This document shows, in pieces, positions 11,791 through 22,379 of a stretch of 64,000 bases of DNA. The DNA is taken from NCBI GenBank assembly GCA_019787685.1, contig JAHNUO010000012.1, positions 558,001-622,000 of the forward strand, read 5' to 3'. The stretch's first letter is position 1. Each line of letters begins with the position of its first letter. The translations under genes were made by a program, and so were the position numbers. Source of the stretch: Chiua virens (taxonomy: Eukaryota; Basidiomycota; Agaricomycetes; Boletales; Boletaceae). The notes under the pieces are model-generated. The model made no database searches. It had not been told where the DNA came from and saw only the letters and a program-made list of their open reading frames with translations.

Positions 11791-12161
11791 TATCTCCCAT
11801 TTCCCATCGATTTACCACTACGATACGAAGCCTTGGAAATATGATACATAATGTGCGACTGGTACTAATATGTAATTATGTGGTAATTTTTCATACCCAA
11901 GCTCGTGTTGCTTTGACTGAAGGTCACGTGGTGAGGGTTTAGAGGCGCGCCAAGTTGGCGAGGTGGCATGCAGTACCATAGCAAAAAGGCTGTCCGAGTC
12001 ATAACCAGTCAGACATTGGACTTGCTACGTACGTTCATGACCACGACCTCGTACAAGTCTACTTCCATTACACCCACACACCAGGACAGAGGCTGCAGGC
12101 ACATCAACCTCGTCACAAACACCATTCGTGCCCAGCTTCGTTTATTTGATGATCCCACAAG
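11791..12161. other. Intergenic, no gene recognised
   Basis: Between paralog A and the NYN gene I see only short frames with no motifs. This should include the 3' region of A and the promoter of the NYN gene. Confidence 0.4.
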
Positions 12162-14447
12162 ATGATCCACTCCAGCTCAGAAGCGACGTCCAACTCACCT
12201 ACGCCGATCAGTCCCTTTTCGACGTACTCGCGGCTGAGCGAGGCCACCTCTGACGGTCAGTTTTCGTGCCACTTCTTTGGCGCATGAGCTATATGACTGA
12301 CGTTCTCGCCCCTCGCACACTGCGTGCGCCTCCCATCGCACGTTCCGGGGACAAACACAACAATTTTGCCAATGATCTCGGTCCCGTCTTTCCATCCATC
12401 CACACACGCGGTTCAAACGAATCACAGAAGCACCCGATTTAGGCGCCTTCAACTCTGTCTTTCGCGAATTCCAACAATTCCAAACAGGTCCTCCCCGTAT
12501 CCTCCAAGCGACGTTCCCCTACGGTGGCCATCCACATGGACAACCACGACCACGGATTGGGCCTCGATCTGGAGCCATCACGCGGACCCGAGTCGGCTTC
12601 CCCGCGCTCGGCACTGCCGACAGACTCGGAAGCCAACGCAGGGTCGACGGTGTGGACGCAGGGGATCATTGCGTCGTATTTCGATCCGTCGGTGGCAAGC
12701 GCGCAGACGAGGAGTGCGTTGGACGATCGGTCGCGTGCGACGGATAGTACCACGGACGAGGAGGATGGGCGGGTGCGCCTGTCGGGGGTGAGTGGCGAGG
12801 ACGAGGACGGGTTTGGCGAGAGTGGGAGCGGGGAAGGGTCTGATTCGGAGACGGAGGGAGAGGCGGATGCACTGGCGTTCACTGTCGTGGGGTCCGTCGC
12901 GTCCGACGCAGGGGGTATGAGTCTAGATGGTGCCATGAACGACCCGGAACATCCCACCCTAGGCACGATCGACAGCGTGATCGAGTTTTTGATGTCGGAA
13001 AGGCATAGGGTGCAAGCAGGGCGGTTGGTGGAGAGACGGGTGGTGCAACAACATTACAGTTCGACGTCAGACGGCGGGGTGGGGCAAAGTCAAGATGTGG
13101 ACGTGCGGCGGACGCGCAAGCGGTGGCGAAAGAAACCGGTCAAGACGATTCAGATACTGAAGCGCATGGTGGATGCACCTGAGACGGTGCCCGAGACGGC
13201 GGCGACGGCGCCTGCGGAGGATGCGAGTGGCGATGCGGATCGCGATGATGGAGATGTGCCAGAGGCTGAAGGTGATTCGTCTTCGTCACTGGGTAACATG
13301 CAGCATTATAAATCGACGCCGTCGACGCCTCCTCGGGCGAATCGTGTACTTGTGAAACGCGACGTGCTGAAACACAGCAAGTCGACACCGACACTCACAG
13401 TCAAGACGATACCCCCTGATCCGCAGATCTTGAAGTTGCGTTGTCTCGCACATAAACTGCGACTCAGGTTCCCGGAGGACTACGAGCGTATCACTACATT
13501 GCTTACTCAGGACTTTAGTGGCGGGGAATCTGATTTCTCTGACCCTAGAGGGCCAGCGCCGCATGCCAGGGATACCTTGATACACGTTTTCATTGATCAG
13601 TTTCGTGTCCTTTTTTTCATCATTTCGTGTGGCTGACCGCGGTTCGTGTAGTTCCAACATACTTATTGGGCTTCTTACGCATCACAAGAAACACCGTGCG
13701 TTATCACGTCGTCCTAAACGTCTCTCACATGCAGCGCTTGCGCTTCTTCTGGAACGAGGTCGGCCAATTACGCGGCGATGCCTGGTGACTTCGTCACCGT
13801 TATACCAACCGATGGAATCGGCTATTCAACTGGGTTATGATGTCCGTATATACGCACGCGTACCTGACAACGCGGACGCGCCAGAGAGGCGACATAGTTA
13901 CGCACCTGACTCTGCTGCCTCGCGTAACGCCAATTGGCGGAGATCGGATGGCAATTCCGCATCTGCGTCATTGTCGCTGCCTTTGAAGACACATGCACGA
14001 GGTCACTCGGCTGGGAACATCTCGACAGACTCGGATCATGCGGCTGGGACTGGGAATGCGAGTGGTAGCGCGAATGCAGTCGCCGGGCCCTCCAGGAAGA
14101 CCACGACCACGACGCGGATACGATATCGAGAGCAAGGCGTGGACGAATTGTTACAGCTGAAACTGCATCAGGCGGTTGCGGCGACAGATCCACCACCTCC
14201 CAACGCGACGATCGTACTTGCCACTGGGGACGGCAACGTGGGGGAGTTCAACGAGGAAGGGTTTTTGGGACCAGTACGGCTGGCGCTGCAGCGTGGGTGG
14301 AAGATAGAGTTGTATGCATGGGAGGAAGGGTTGAGTCGAGCATGGAAGCGGTCGTTTTCGGATGGGCCGTGGAAGGAGCGGTTCAAGATCATCAAGTTGG
14401 AGGATTTCGCGGACGACTTGTTGGAGGTGGAGAGGGAAGTGAGATAA
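12162..14447 (+). CDS. NYN-domain (PIN-like) RNase-type protein
   Basis: The NYN domain is split by a 52-bp intron (13600-13651). The exon before it ends HVFID and the next starts with HSNILIGLL, joined as FIDHSNILIGLLTHHKKH. Later blocks are GYDVRIYARVPD and GVDELLQLKLHQAV, then IVLATGDGNVGEF and GWKIELYAWEEGLS. These are the acidic-residue motifs of the NYN/PIN-like nuclease fold (IDxSN, D/E in GVDE, TGDGN). The N-terminal about 350 residues are acidic and Ser-rich, probably disordered, with a basic patch RRTRKRWRKKP. The frame is open from 12524, but its first in-frame ATG is 12536. An upstream exon from ATG 12162 (MIHSSSEATSNSP), joining at about 12443 (AFNSVFREFQQF), probably gives the true N-terminus; splicing between 12480 and 12640 is uncertain. 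Role inferred: RNA cleavage or decay. Confidence 0.72.
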
Positions 14448-15524
14448 ATATTTGGTGTGTCGCCTCTTTGTCTTTCGTTCTTTGTCCTTTGTTCTTTGAT
14501 GCTTTATGTTTCCATTGCATTTTTGGTTGAAATTTGAGGTGTTAAGAATTCGGTGACGCTCGATTTGCTTGGTGTTACGGTAACGTTTTGCCTTCACGTT
14601 GCAATACTCTTTGTATCACTAGATCATATCTTTGCACATTCCGTGAACACTCTTATATATCTATGTAGTGTATGTAGCCGTAACAAAAATTATATTATCA
14701 GAGGATGGTCTGAGTGCGCAGTCTAGGTACAGGTACGTCATTTAATGATCGGAATAAGATGCGACCGAGACGCCACTAATCTTGAGCTTGATGTCTCAGG
14801 AATGCCAGACCAGTTTATCCTGAATGTAATTCCCGCTGCGCAAATTGATATGCTTTTTAGGAACAAGCTCGCCATGTGTCCGACTAATTGCCGTTGGAGA
14901 AAGATCGGTGGGAACATGCGGTGCATCTTCTCAGGGCAGGTCGGTGCCGATTAGACTGGCAGACTGTTCGAATCCAAGTGCGACGCGCGCGGCTCGTACG
15001 AAGAAGGGTGCTGATTGGGGTAAGATCATGCCCGCGATCAGTTCCGCCGTGTGCGGCCAATGAACCAGGCTGCCCACCACTGTTACCGGATTTACGTAGA
15101 TGATTCACGTAAGAAGATCTGATGTCCATGCCAGACGCAAGTTGATCTGGGACACGCACTTTGAAAGGACAAGCGGTTGGCTGGATACGGATCGCGCCAC
15201 TGATTGGACTGGGTAAACAGAGCTAGCGAAACTCGATCCGCGGGAGACTCTTGGGCCCTCACATGGGTATAGTCTTGCGCCCATCATCATTCCGAAGCGA
15301 AGATCGTGCTCATGTCTGACAACACGTTGACCTCACTTGACGAATCGAAACAGGGCTCACGTTCTTCCAAAGTATAGACATTCGTTTCTATAGTCACGTG
15401 TGATGGGACACCAAGCTGACAGCCGACCAGCGTAAAAAGGTGAGCCACGTCCAATGAATCTTCCTTCTTCGCGCTGCATCTTCCGATCCCCTCGTTCCAT
15501 TTTTTTTCTTTCTTTTTCGTCTGA
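14448..15524. other. Intergenic, no gene recognised
   Basis: No conserved motif is seen in any frame. A T/C-rich tract (15,495-15,520) sits directly upstream of the P450 start codon, as is common in fungal core promoters. Confidence 0.45.
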
Positions 15525-17750
15525 ATGGCCGTCTCCTCGTCGTTCCCCGCCGCACTTCTCCTCGTCGCCGCGCTCTCCTACACCCTCTACCGTCGCCTCT
15601 CTAGACCGAAGCACCATGCCCCGCTCCCCCCGGGCCCGAAGCCCCTTCCCCGTCATCGGAAACGTGGCTGATCTCACCACAAAGGAGCTCTGGCTCACCG
15701 CAGACAAATGGGCACACCGATACGGTCCGTCCTCTCCTCTCGCCACTCATCGTTCGTTCATCCTCTAGGTTCAGGTCCTGTCAGCTATCTCCACGTGTTT
15801 GGTCAGGGACTCGTGTTTCTGAACACCCCTGAGGTCGTGTTTGATCTGCTTGACAAGCGTGGTGCCATCTATTCTGACAAGCCTCAGCTCGTCATGCTCG
15901 GCGAACTGTACGTCTCCTAGAGTGTATCTAGCCACGAATCTCATCTGGACCGATCAGGTGCGGCTGTAAGAACATGGTGGCGTTTACACCCTACGGCGAT
16001 CAGTCGCGTCGACAGCGGAGGCTGATGCAAGCCGCGTTTGGATCGTCCAACATCAAACAATACCACCCCCTCCTCCAGCTTGAAACGAAGCCCTTTCTGA
16101 GAGGCCTTCTCGAAGATCCATCCAAGTTTCAGGACCATCTCCGGCGGTGAGCAACGTGTGCGAGTCGTGTCCTGTCAGTTTGACTTTGAGGTCACGTGGT
16201 CAGGTACGCGGGCGGGTTGACGTTATTGGTCGTGTATGGCCATCATGTCACCTCGACAGACGATACCTTTCTCAAGCTCGCTGATGAATGCGTCGGGTTG
16301 CTCGCGAATCGTATTGCGTCTGGCGGCGGTATATGGCCTGTCGATGTCATTCCTTGGTGTACGTTCCCGTCGGCCATTTGGCGCTACACTGACATACGGC
16401 CTGTCCAGTGCAATACTTGCCAGATTGGTGCCCTGGTGCAGCGTTCAAACGCAATGGGGCCATCTGGAAGAAAAAGATCGAAGAGTTTGTGGACGAACCG
16501 TACGCAGTTTGTTCTGAACGAGAGGGTAACAGTGACTCCTTGTGCGCATCGCTGATCGCTGATCACGTCCCATTTTGGATAGCGCAAGGGGACCGCAAAG
16601 CCCTCGTTTGTCTCCACGGTATTGGATGGCAAGGACTGCAAGGAAAAGGAACCTATGTTTGATGCTGAACAGGACTTTGACCTGAGGTGGACGGCAAATT
16701 CGATGTATGCTGGTACGTCGTCTCGTTATCGACATGCATGACAATGTCATTCAACGACTCGAAAGCTAGTATGGATACGGTAGGCCATCCAATGACCTCT
16801 CTCCTGGAAACATGACCCAGATATCGTGATCGACAGAACATCACGATCATTTCTCACTTCATTCTTGCCATGGTACAACATCCCGCAGCGCTCAAACGAG
16901 CCCAGGCAGAAATCGACGCGGTGATTGGACCGAGTCGGTTACCCACCTTTGAAGATCGACCGTCACTTCCGTATTGCAACGCTGTCTTCACGGAGTCGCT
17001 GAGATGGAGTGTGCCAGTACCTTTGAGTAAGTCTCGACGTCTTCGTCCGTCACGCGACGGGCCGATTGACGTGCCGTTAGGTCTTCCACACCGCCTGATG
17101 GAGGACGACGTGTACGAGGGCATGTTGATACCCAAAGGGTCACTCGTACGTCTGTCTTGGTTCCCATTCCCGCATCGCATCATTCATCCAACATCTTTTA
17201 GGTGTTTCCAAACATATGGTACGTGTATGCGCGAGGCGTGAATGGTCTTGGCTGATCAGGACGTGTGCGTGTATCAGGACAATCCTGCGTGACGATACAC
17301 TCTTTCCGGATCCCCACGCGTTCAATCCGGATCGGTATATGGAACCGGCGGTCGATGAGGCGACAGAAAGACAACGTGATCCGCGGGCGTATATCTTTGG
17401 CTTTGGACGACGGTAAGCACGCTCTGACCCGTGTCGTTTCATTCTCGTTTGTGATCACTTACGACGTGCAGCCGGTGTCCGGGTGCACACCTCGTCGAGT
17501 CGTCGGCGTGGCTGCTCATCGTGTCCATGATGGCCACGCTCGACTTTGGCAAGGCGGTGGACGAACGAGGAGCAGAGATAGAACCCGAAGTGGTCTTTAA
17601 CAATTCCATCTTTCGGTGCGTATCGCTGATCTCTCGTCGCGTCATGGACGTTGACGCTGGACACAAAGGATGCCCAACCCGTTCAAGCTGTCAATCCGAC
17701 CGCGATCAGAAGGTGTGTTGCGTGCGTTGGCGCAAGAGGTGGATGTATGA
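15525..17750 (+). pseudogene. Cytochrome P450, 13 exons, two apparent 1-nt insertions
   Basis: The ATG at 15525 opens a membrane anchor (FPAALLLVAALSYTLYRRL) and the proline hinge PLPPGPKPLP. VIGNVADLTTKELW then continues in the next frame, so one extra C lies in the C-run near 15,648-15,651. Exons follow at 15769-15907, 15958-16146, 16204-16358, 16409-16525, 16589-16712, 16766-16779 (14 nt), 16839-17026, 17081-17145, 17202-17218 (17 nt), 17278-17412, 17472-17615 and 17669-17750. Seen in order: I-helix region AASMDTNITIISHF, K-helix ESLR, FNPDRYME and the haem loop FGFGRRRCPGAHL. A second extra base (G near 16,505) breaks FVDEPY / QFVLNER. It is a class II ER monooxygenase, substrate unknown. 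All key residues remain, so this is a very young pseudogene or carries two sequencing errors. Confidence 0.75.
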
Positions 17751-18499
17751 CCGACGTCGGTCGCTGGTTGACTCGGACTCGGATTTTGGAGCGTTGGAAA
17801 GCACGTTGGTATCCGTTGGGACGTCGTTGTCGACATGGTGGCGCGCTCTTTGCCCATGTCGTATTGTGGTCCTTCCTTCGCTCTAGTGTTTCTCTTAATG
17901 ACCTTTCATGAATTCATGCTTCACTGTATTCGCCTCACTTCATGTATATCACGTCCAAGTGTCGTTGACACGATACGAACACCTGAGCTCTTGCCGTTTA
18001 CGAGTTTGCGCCGGAACGTAAGGAAACTATTTTGGCACGCACGAACCGAAAGGAAGCGATTAGCTAAAACGGGAAGCGGCAAAAGGAAACGAGGCGAGAA
18101 AGAGAGGTTAGAGGATTGGGCGTTGTCGTTCGTTTGGACTTTGAGAAAGGCAAGAAACCGAGACTTAGTTATCTTGCTTGACAAGGTTTCTATCGCCCAT
18201 AATTCGTGGGAACAACTCACCACTGAAAGACCTTCCTTTTTTGTCACTCCCTTTTATGTATCATCCCCGACTCCCACGGTAGTGGGGGAGGGTTTTCTCG
18301 GCGAGAAACGTACAGGCACCAAGCAAACGGGACTGCAGGAACTTTTTACTAAATCAGGACTTGCTTGTTTGTACGTGTTGTTTCTCTTGATGAAAGGTCT
18401 CAGCGTTGCCTTCAAGCTGCTACCAAACTCTGATTGCTATCGATGACACTCGGAATGTGAGTAGTGATTTTTATTCTTTGAATCTGCTTTCTTACCAAT
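17751..18499. other. No gene recognised
   Basis: A 200-codon open frame (17,835-18,446) rich in Lys/Arg has no motif I recognise. It lies in the junction zone between the P450 and the repeat nest. Confidence 0.4.
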
Positions 18500-20032
18500 G
18501 TCTCTGCCAGGTTCATCAACAAAGAACCATGCACTGTGTCTCGTTCCCTTGATCATGATGAGGCATCCTGCCCGCCAGAGGGCCCACATGACCCTGTTGA
18601 CTATCCTCTATATTATGACCCTCTGTATCACCCTGGTGTTCATCTATCCGTCTTTGAAACCCCCAAGAACTTTGTTAATTGGTTGGCAACTTCTTTGAAA
18701 TCTCATCACCTTCAATGCTTCAACTGTGGTAGTACTGAATTTGTTGGTTGTGTAATATTCATTGATTCTGCTCTGAAAATTGTGCATGGGCCATCCCATA
18801 CGTGTTTGACAAAAAGCCTTGAGTACTTTGCTTCTGTGCATTACATGCATTGCTCACTTTTGCATGACTTGAAGGTACTTCAAAATTCTCGGTCAACCAT
18901 TGCAGCATGTGTAGAGCAGCGAATGGTTGAGTTACCATGTTGGCTGTGCTACTCAGAGTCAGTTTATGAGCACAATCTATCACATTTGAAGGTTGATGTG
19001 CTTGCTTTGTTGGTTTCGAATTTGTCATTACGACAACCAAAATGGCTGAAAAAGTTTGCCCTTGTCACTGCCTTGTCTGCTCACTTTCTGCAGACTTGCT
19101 CTTTACTGAATGGTTGCTCAACTGCTGAAGTTGTCAATGAATACAGCGACATAGAACTTCCTATTGGCTGTGCACGTAACCCATTACCTCTACTATCAGA
19201 ACATTTCCGGACTCGGTATGGCAGCAATGTGGCTGCTGCACTTTGTAAGCCACCTGTACCTATATACACCTTCACTGAAGATGTTGCATTGGATCGTGAA
19301 CATTGTGTTGACTGGGCCTTTTTGCCTCGGGACGATTTAGTGAACTGACTTCACAGATTAACTTTGGAGACTTTGAGCAAATCAATTCAGTGTCTGCCTC
19401 CTGAAGGTTGTCCTGCCGTCATTGGCCGTTCTCTGTGTAGAACTTGCAATGGTCTATTGGCTTATCTCCCTGACCGTCTTTATTACTTGGAGCACGCAAG
19501 TATTGAGACAGTATGTGACATTTATCTTACTTATTTTCCCATGAGTGTGACCACGGATGAGCCCAATAGCTACTATGTGGAAAAAATCCTTGAACATGAA
19601 TATGGTAGGATCATTGTTGATATGTTGTCGAAGGCTCCACCTCTAAGTTGTAGGGCTCACGGTCTTAAGATTGCCAGGTGGAAAAGCAAACTAGACAGTA
19701 TCACTGTTGCATGACTGGCGTCAGCTCAGTATGATCATGAGTGGCCCAATGTTGTACCTGATAGTGTTGTGTTTAAATGTCTCAATCAGTATTATGAAGG
19801 ATCAAAGTGGACTGAGCCTCCTGTATGTGCGGTATGTGGTCAATATCAACAAAGCATTATGACATACAATTTGCTGTGCCCTTTGGAGCATCTCACTCTA
19901 GATGTTCTTTGTCTACATGATCCTTTCATCATCAAGAAATGTGTGGTCCAATAGCTCTCGCCAGAATTTAATTTCCTTAATCCTGTTCTTCATGGTCCGA
20001 TGCTGGATCATCAGGGCATTGTCTGTGACGAG
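18500..20032 (+). mobile_element. Helitron relic (N-terminal part of Rep/helicase ORF)
   Basis: One frame runs through the whole stretch with three stops (19346-19348, 19712-19714, 19952-19954). Its final part, FKCLNQYYEGSKWTEPPVCA, then VCGQ, DPFI, HGPMLDHQGIVCDEC, matches the Cys-rich N-terminal region found upstream of the Rep and helicase domains in Agaricomycete Helitrons. Earlier Cys pairs (CFNCGS, CWLC, CRTC) fit zinc-binding segments. The Rep HUH motif and helicase are absent because the frame is cut by the LTR at 20033. The three stops can each be explained by C-to-T change (CGA to TGA twice, CAG to TAG). The sequence is poor in CpG compared with the young LTR elements beside it, which suggests age and methylation-driven decay. 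Confidence 0.6.
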
Positions 20033-20759
20033 TGTTACGGTAGTTCCGGGTAGGACCTAACGTAGCCGCAAAAGCGCCAAGTACCAAGTGGCTGCGATAA
20101 CTCAAACAACCACCACTTGGTATGTGGTGCGCTGAAGAGTCGAACAAGGAGGTCTGGTCAGCGGTTGGCTACCAGAGAGACGAGTGAAGACTCAGGCGTT
20201 GCTGAGAATTGTCCGGTTGGGAATCTATACCCTTGGGACGGTCAAGGATCAAGGATACCCTGTTGAGGGTTCGAGTGGTGGTCAAGGGACGACGAGAGAA
20301 GTCCCAGGTCAAGAGGTCACAGGGAAGGATCCGAGTGGAGCAGAGATACTCAGCTAGATTGCGGAGATCAAGACTAGTGTACATGAGTATCGCTGCGGGG
20401 TATTTATACTACTAGAACTGCGCACGGACCAAGTAACTAAAAGGGGAAGGCCAGAAGAGCGGAAGAGCGAAAGGGCCAAAAGGAGTGCGCAGTAATCAAA
20501 AGGGGAAATCGTACGATGCGATGGCAACGGACGATGACGAAAGTGAAATGACAAATGCGAAGCCATCGGATGATGACGAGAATAGAATGAGTAAGTGCGA
20601 TGCCATCGGATGATGACGAGAAGGAAATGAGTAAGCATCGGGTTGCGCCGATGGGGTTACGTAAAGGTGAACGCGTACGGATGCGCGTACGAAGATACCT
20701 AAGTATCGAGTGAAGCAAAGTAGTACAAGAGAAGCAAAGAAAAGAAATAAGTTGTAACA
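20033..20759 (-). repeat. E1 3' LTR
   Basis: The LTR is bounded by TGTTAC...GTAACA. On the minus strand it has a TATA box (GTATAAATA), the sequence TAGTCTTGATCT about 33 bp further on, and three imperfect tandem repeats of about 40 bp in U3 (about 20,510-20,640 on the given strand; each contains CGTCATCATCCGATGGC or a close variant). Confidence 0.88.
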
Positions 20760-20801
20760 TTACCCCCGGAGTACGATCAAAGCACCATGCGAAGATCATC
20801 A

Positions 20802-21211
20802 CTAGAAATCGAAAGAATCCCTGACAGGGCTTCCCGTGATATTGGCATAGCCCTCGTCGTCGATGGGGTCATCACAAGGGGACGCCGAGCGTCGATCAGG
20901 AGACGCAGAGCGGCGGGCTCGTTGAGGTGGGGGTACAGGGAGTACGGGGCGGCGGTTGCGGCGTGAGGACAAGGACGAGTTCGTCGACAAGGACGAGGTG
21001 GAGGGGATAGCGGGGCGAGGGGAGCGTCGGCTCCAAGTGGCTCCGGCGGCGACAGGAAGAAGTCGGTCGGCCAGGGGGATGCGAGAGCGTACCCGAGGAG
21101 GTCGTCCAGGGCACCGGGACTGGATATGGCCGGGGGACCAGGTGAGGCAAATGGGGCATTGATACATGCCGCATTCGATGCAGATATGTCCGAGTTTTCG
21201 GCACTCGAAAC
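20802..21211 (-). pseudogene. E1 pol, 3' terminal piece (C-terminal zinc-knuckle tail)
   Basis: The frame gives FECRKLGHICIEC and CPICLTWSPGHIQSRC, then a Ser/Arg-rich end (GYANITGSPVRDSFDF). It is the last about 135 residues of E1 pol. It is cut from the rest by E2, and the sequence rejoins exactly at 29052 through the duplicated GAAAC (coding GTTTC on the minus strand): EAC / FEC. Confidence 0.8.
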
Positions 21212-21971
21212 TGTTACGATTCATCTTTTCCTTTGCTTTTCTTGCTACTTTCTCTACGCTCGATACTACAGGTATCTCCTACGATTCAATCTGCAAGGCT
21301 TACCCTTGCCCCGGATTACTCAGCAAGGGCTTAACCCTTTGCCCCACCTTTCTCTCTTCTTATCCGGATACTCTGATCACGCGCTCCGGCTCAACCCGGG
21401 GATCCGTCGTCGCTTCCGCCCTTCTACTTCTTGATCCGGTACGGATCACTTTCATTTCCGCTGTCACTTGGACAGCTTCCGTATTTACCATTTCCTTCTC
21501 TCGTCGATCCGGTGCTTCCGCCCCGCACGACTCCTTTGGTCCTTAGTCAGTTCCGCTCTTCCTGACCACCCCTTTTGACTGCTGGTCCGTGCACCAGTCC
21601 CGTAGTATAAATACTGCGCAGTGATACTCCTGTACCTTAGTCTTGATCTACGCAATCTAAGCTAGTATCACTGCTCCTCTTCGGGCCCTCCCTCAAGGCC
21701 ATCCCTCGTCGCTGCGACCAACGTCCAGCACCTCGATCCACCTCGATCACAAGAGGCAGTCTAGGTCCTTTGGGTATAGATTCCCAACAGGACGCTCTTA
21801 GGCAATGTCCTAAGTTCTAACTCGTCTCACTGGTAGCAATACGCTGACCAGTACTCCTCCTTGAACTCTACAGCGCGCCACGTATCAAGTGGTGGTTGTT
21901 TGAGTTATCGCAGCCGCTTGATACTTGCGCTTTTGCGTCTACGCTAGGCCCTACCCGGGACTACCGTAACA
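21212..21971 (+). repeat. E2 5' LTR
   Basis: It has a TATA box at 21606-21613. The predicted transcript start, TAGTCTTGATCT (21638-21649), lies about 33 bp downstream. The 3' half is similar to the E1 LTR, whereas the U3 half differs and lacks the E1 minisatellite. Confidence 0.9.
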
Positions 21972-21973
21972 TA

Positions 21974-21985
21974 AGATCAAGACTA
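21974..21985 (+). promoter_or_regulatory. E2 primer-binding site, self-complementary
   Basis: AGATCAAGACTA lies two bases inside the LTR end. It is the exact reverse complement of TAGTCTTGATCT at 21638-21649 in the LTR, at the expected mRNA 5' end. In Tf1 and related elements the mRNA 5' end primes reverse transcription this way. It does not begin with TGG, which argues against a tRNA 3' end as primer. Confidence 0.7.
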
Positions 21986-22379
21986 GCTTCCTCAGCCTGC
22001 CACCGCGCAGTAGCTGCCCACCATTGCCGGACGACCTCCCGCTCGTCCTCTCCTCAACCCTAGTTGGAGTCTGCGGACGTCTAACACCCCATCATCCGAT
22101 CTATCTGACGACAACCCTGAACCCACTTCGCCTTCTTCTGAACCCCAGGAGAACGACTTCGACATCAACGTCGAACACTCTGACTCTGAAGACGAAACTC
22201 AGCAACTAGCTGAACGTCTTACCACCTCACTCGACATACCGAGTCTTGCCTCCTTTGCGTCCCCAACGACCCCACGAAGGATCAACCCCGGACCCTCCTC
22301 TCTCCGGAACCCGAACCCCTCTGTGGTTCTCCCTTCGGTACCAACCCCGAACCCTACGCCTACCACCTCGTCTAGCAAC

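Noticed and set aside
15617..15724. P450 start at the ATG near 15,617, which avoids the frameshift
   Set aside because: It would lack the membrane anchor and the proline hinge, both clearly coded in the neighbouring frame from 15,525.
18498..19720. A host Cys-rich gene family at 18.5-19.7 kb
   Set aside because: The frame leads directly into a block typical of Helitron N-terminal regions and has three stops, so a transposon relic is simpler.
21972..21990. tRNA primer-binding site for E2
   Set aside because: The sequence after the LTR does not start with TGG and instead pairs with the LTR's own transcript start.
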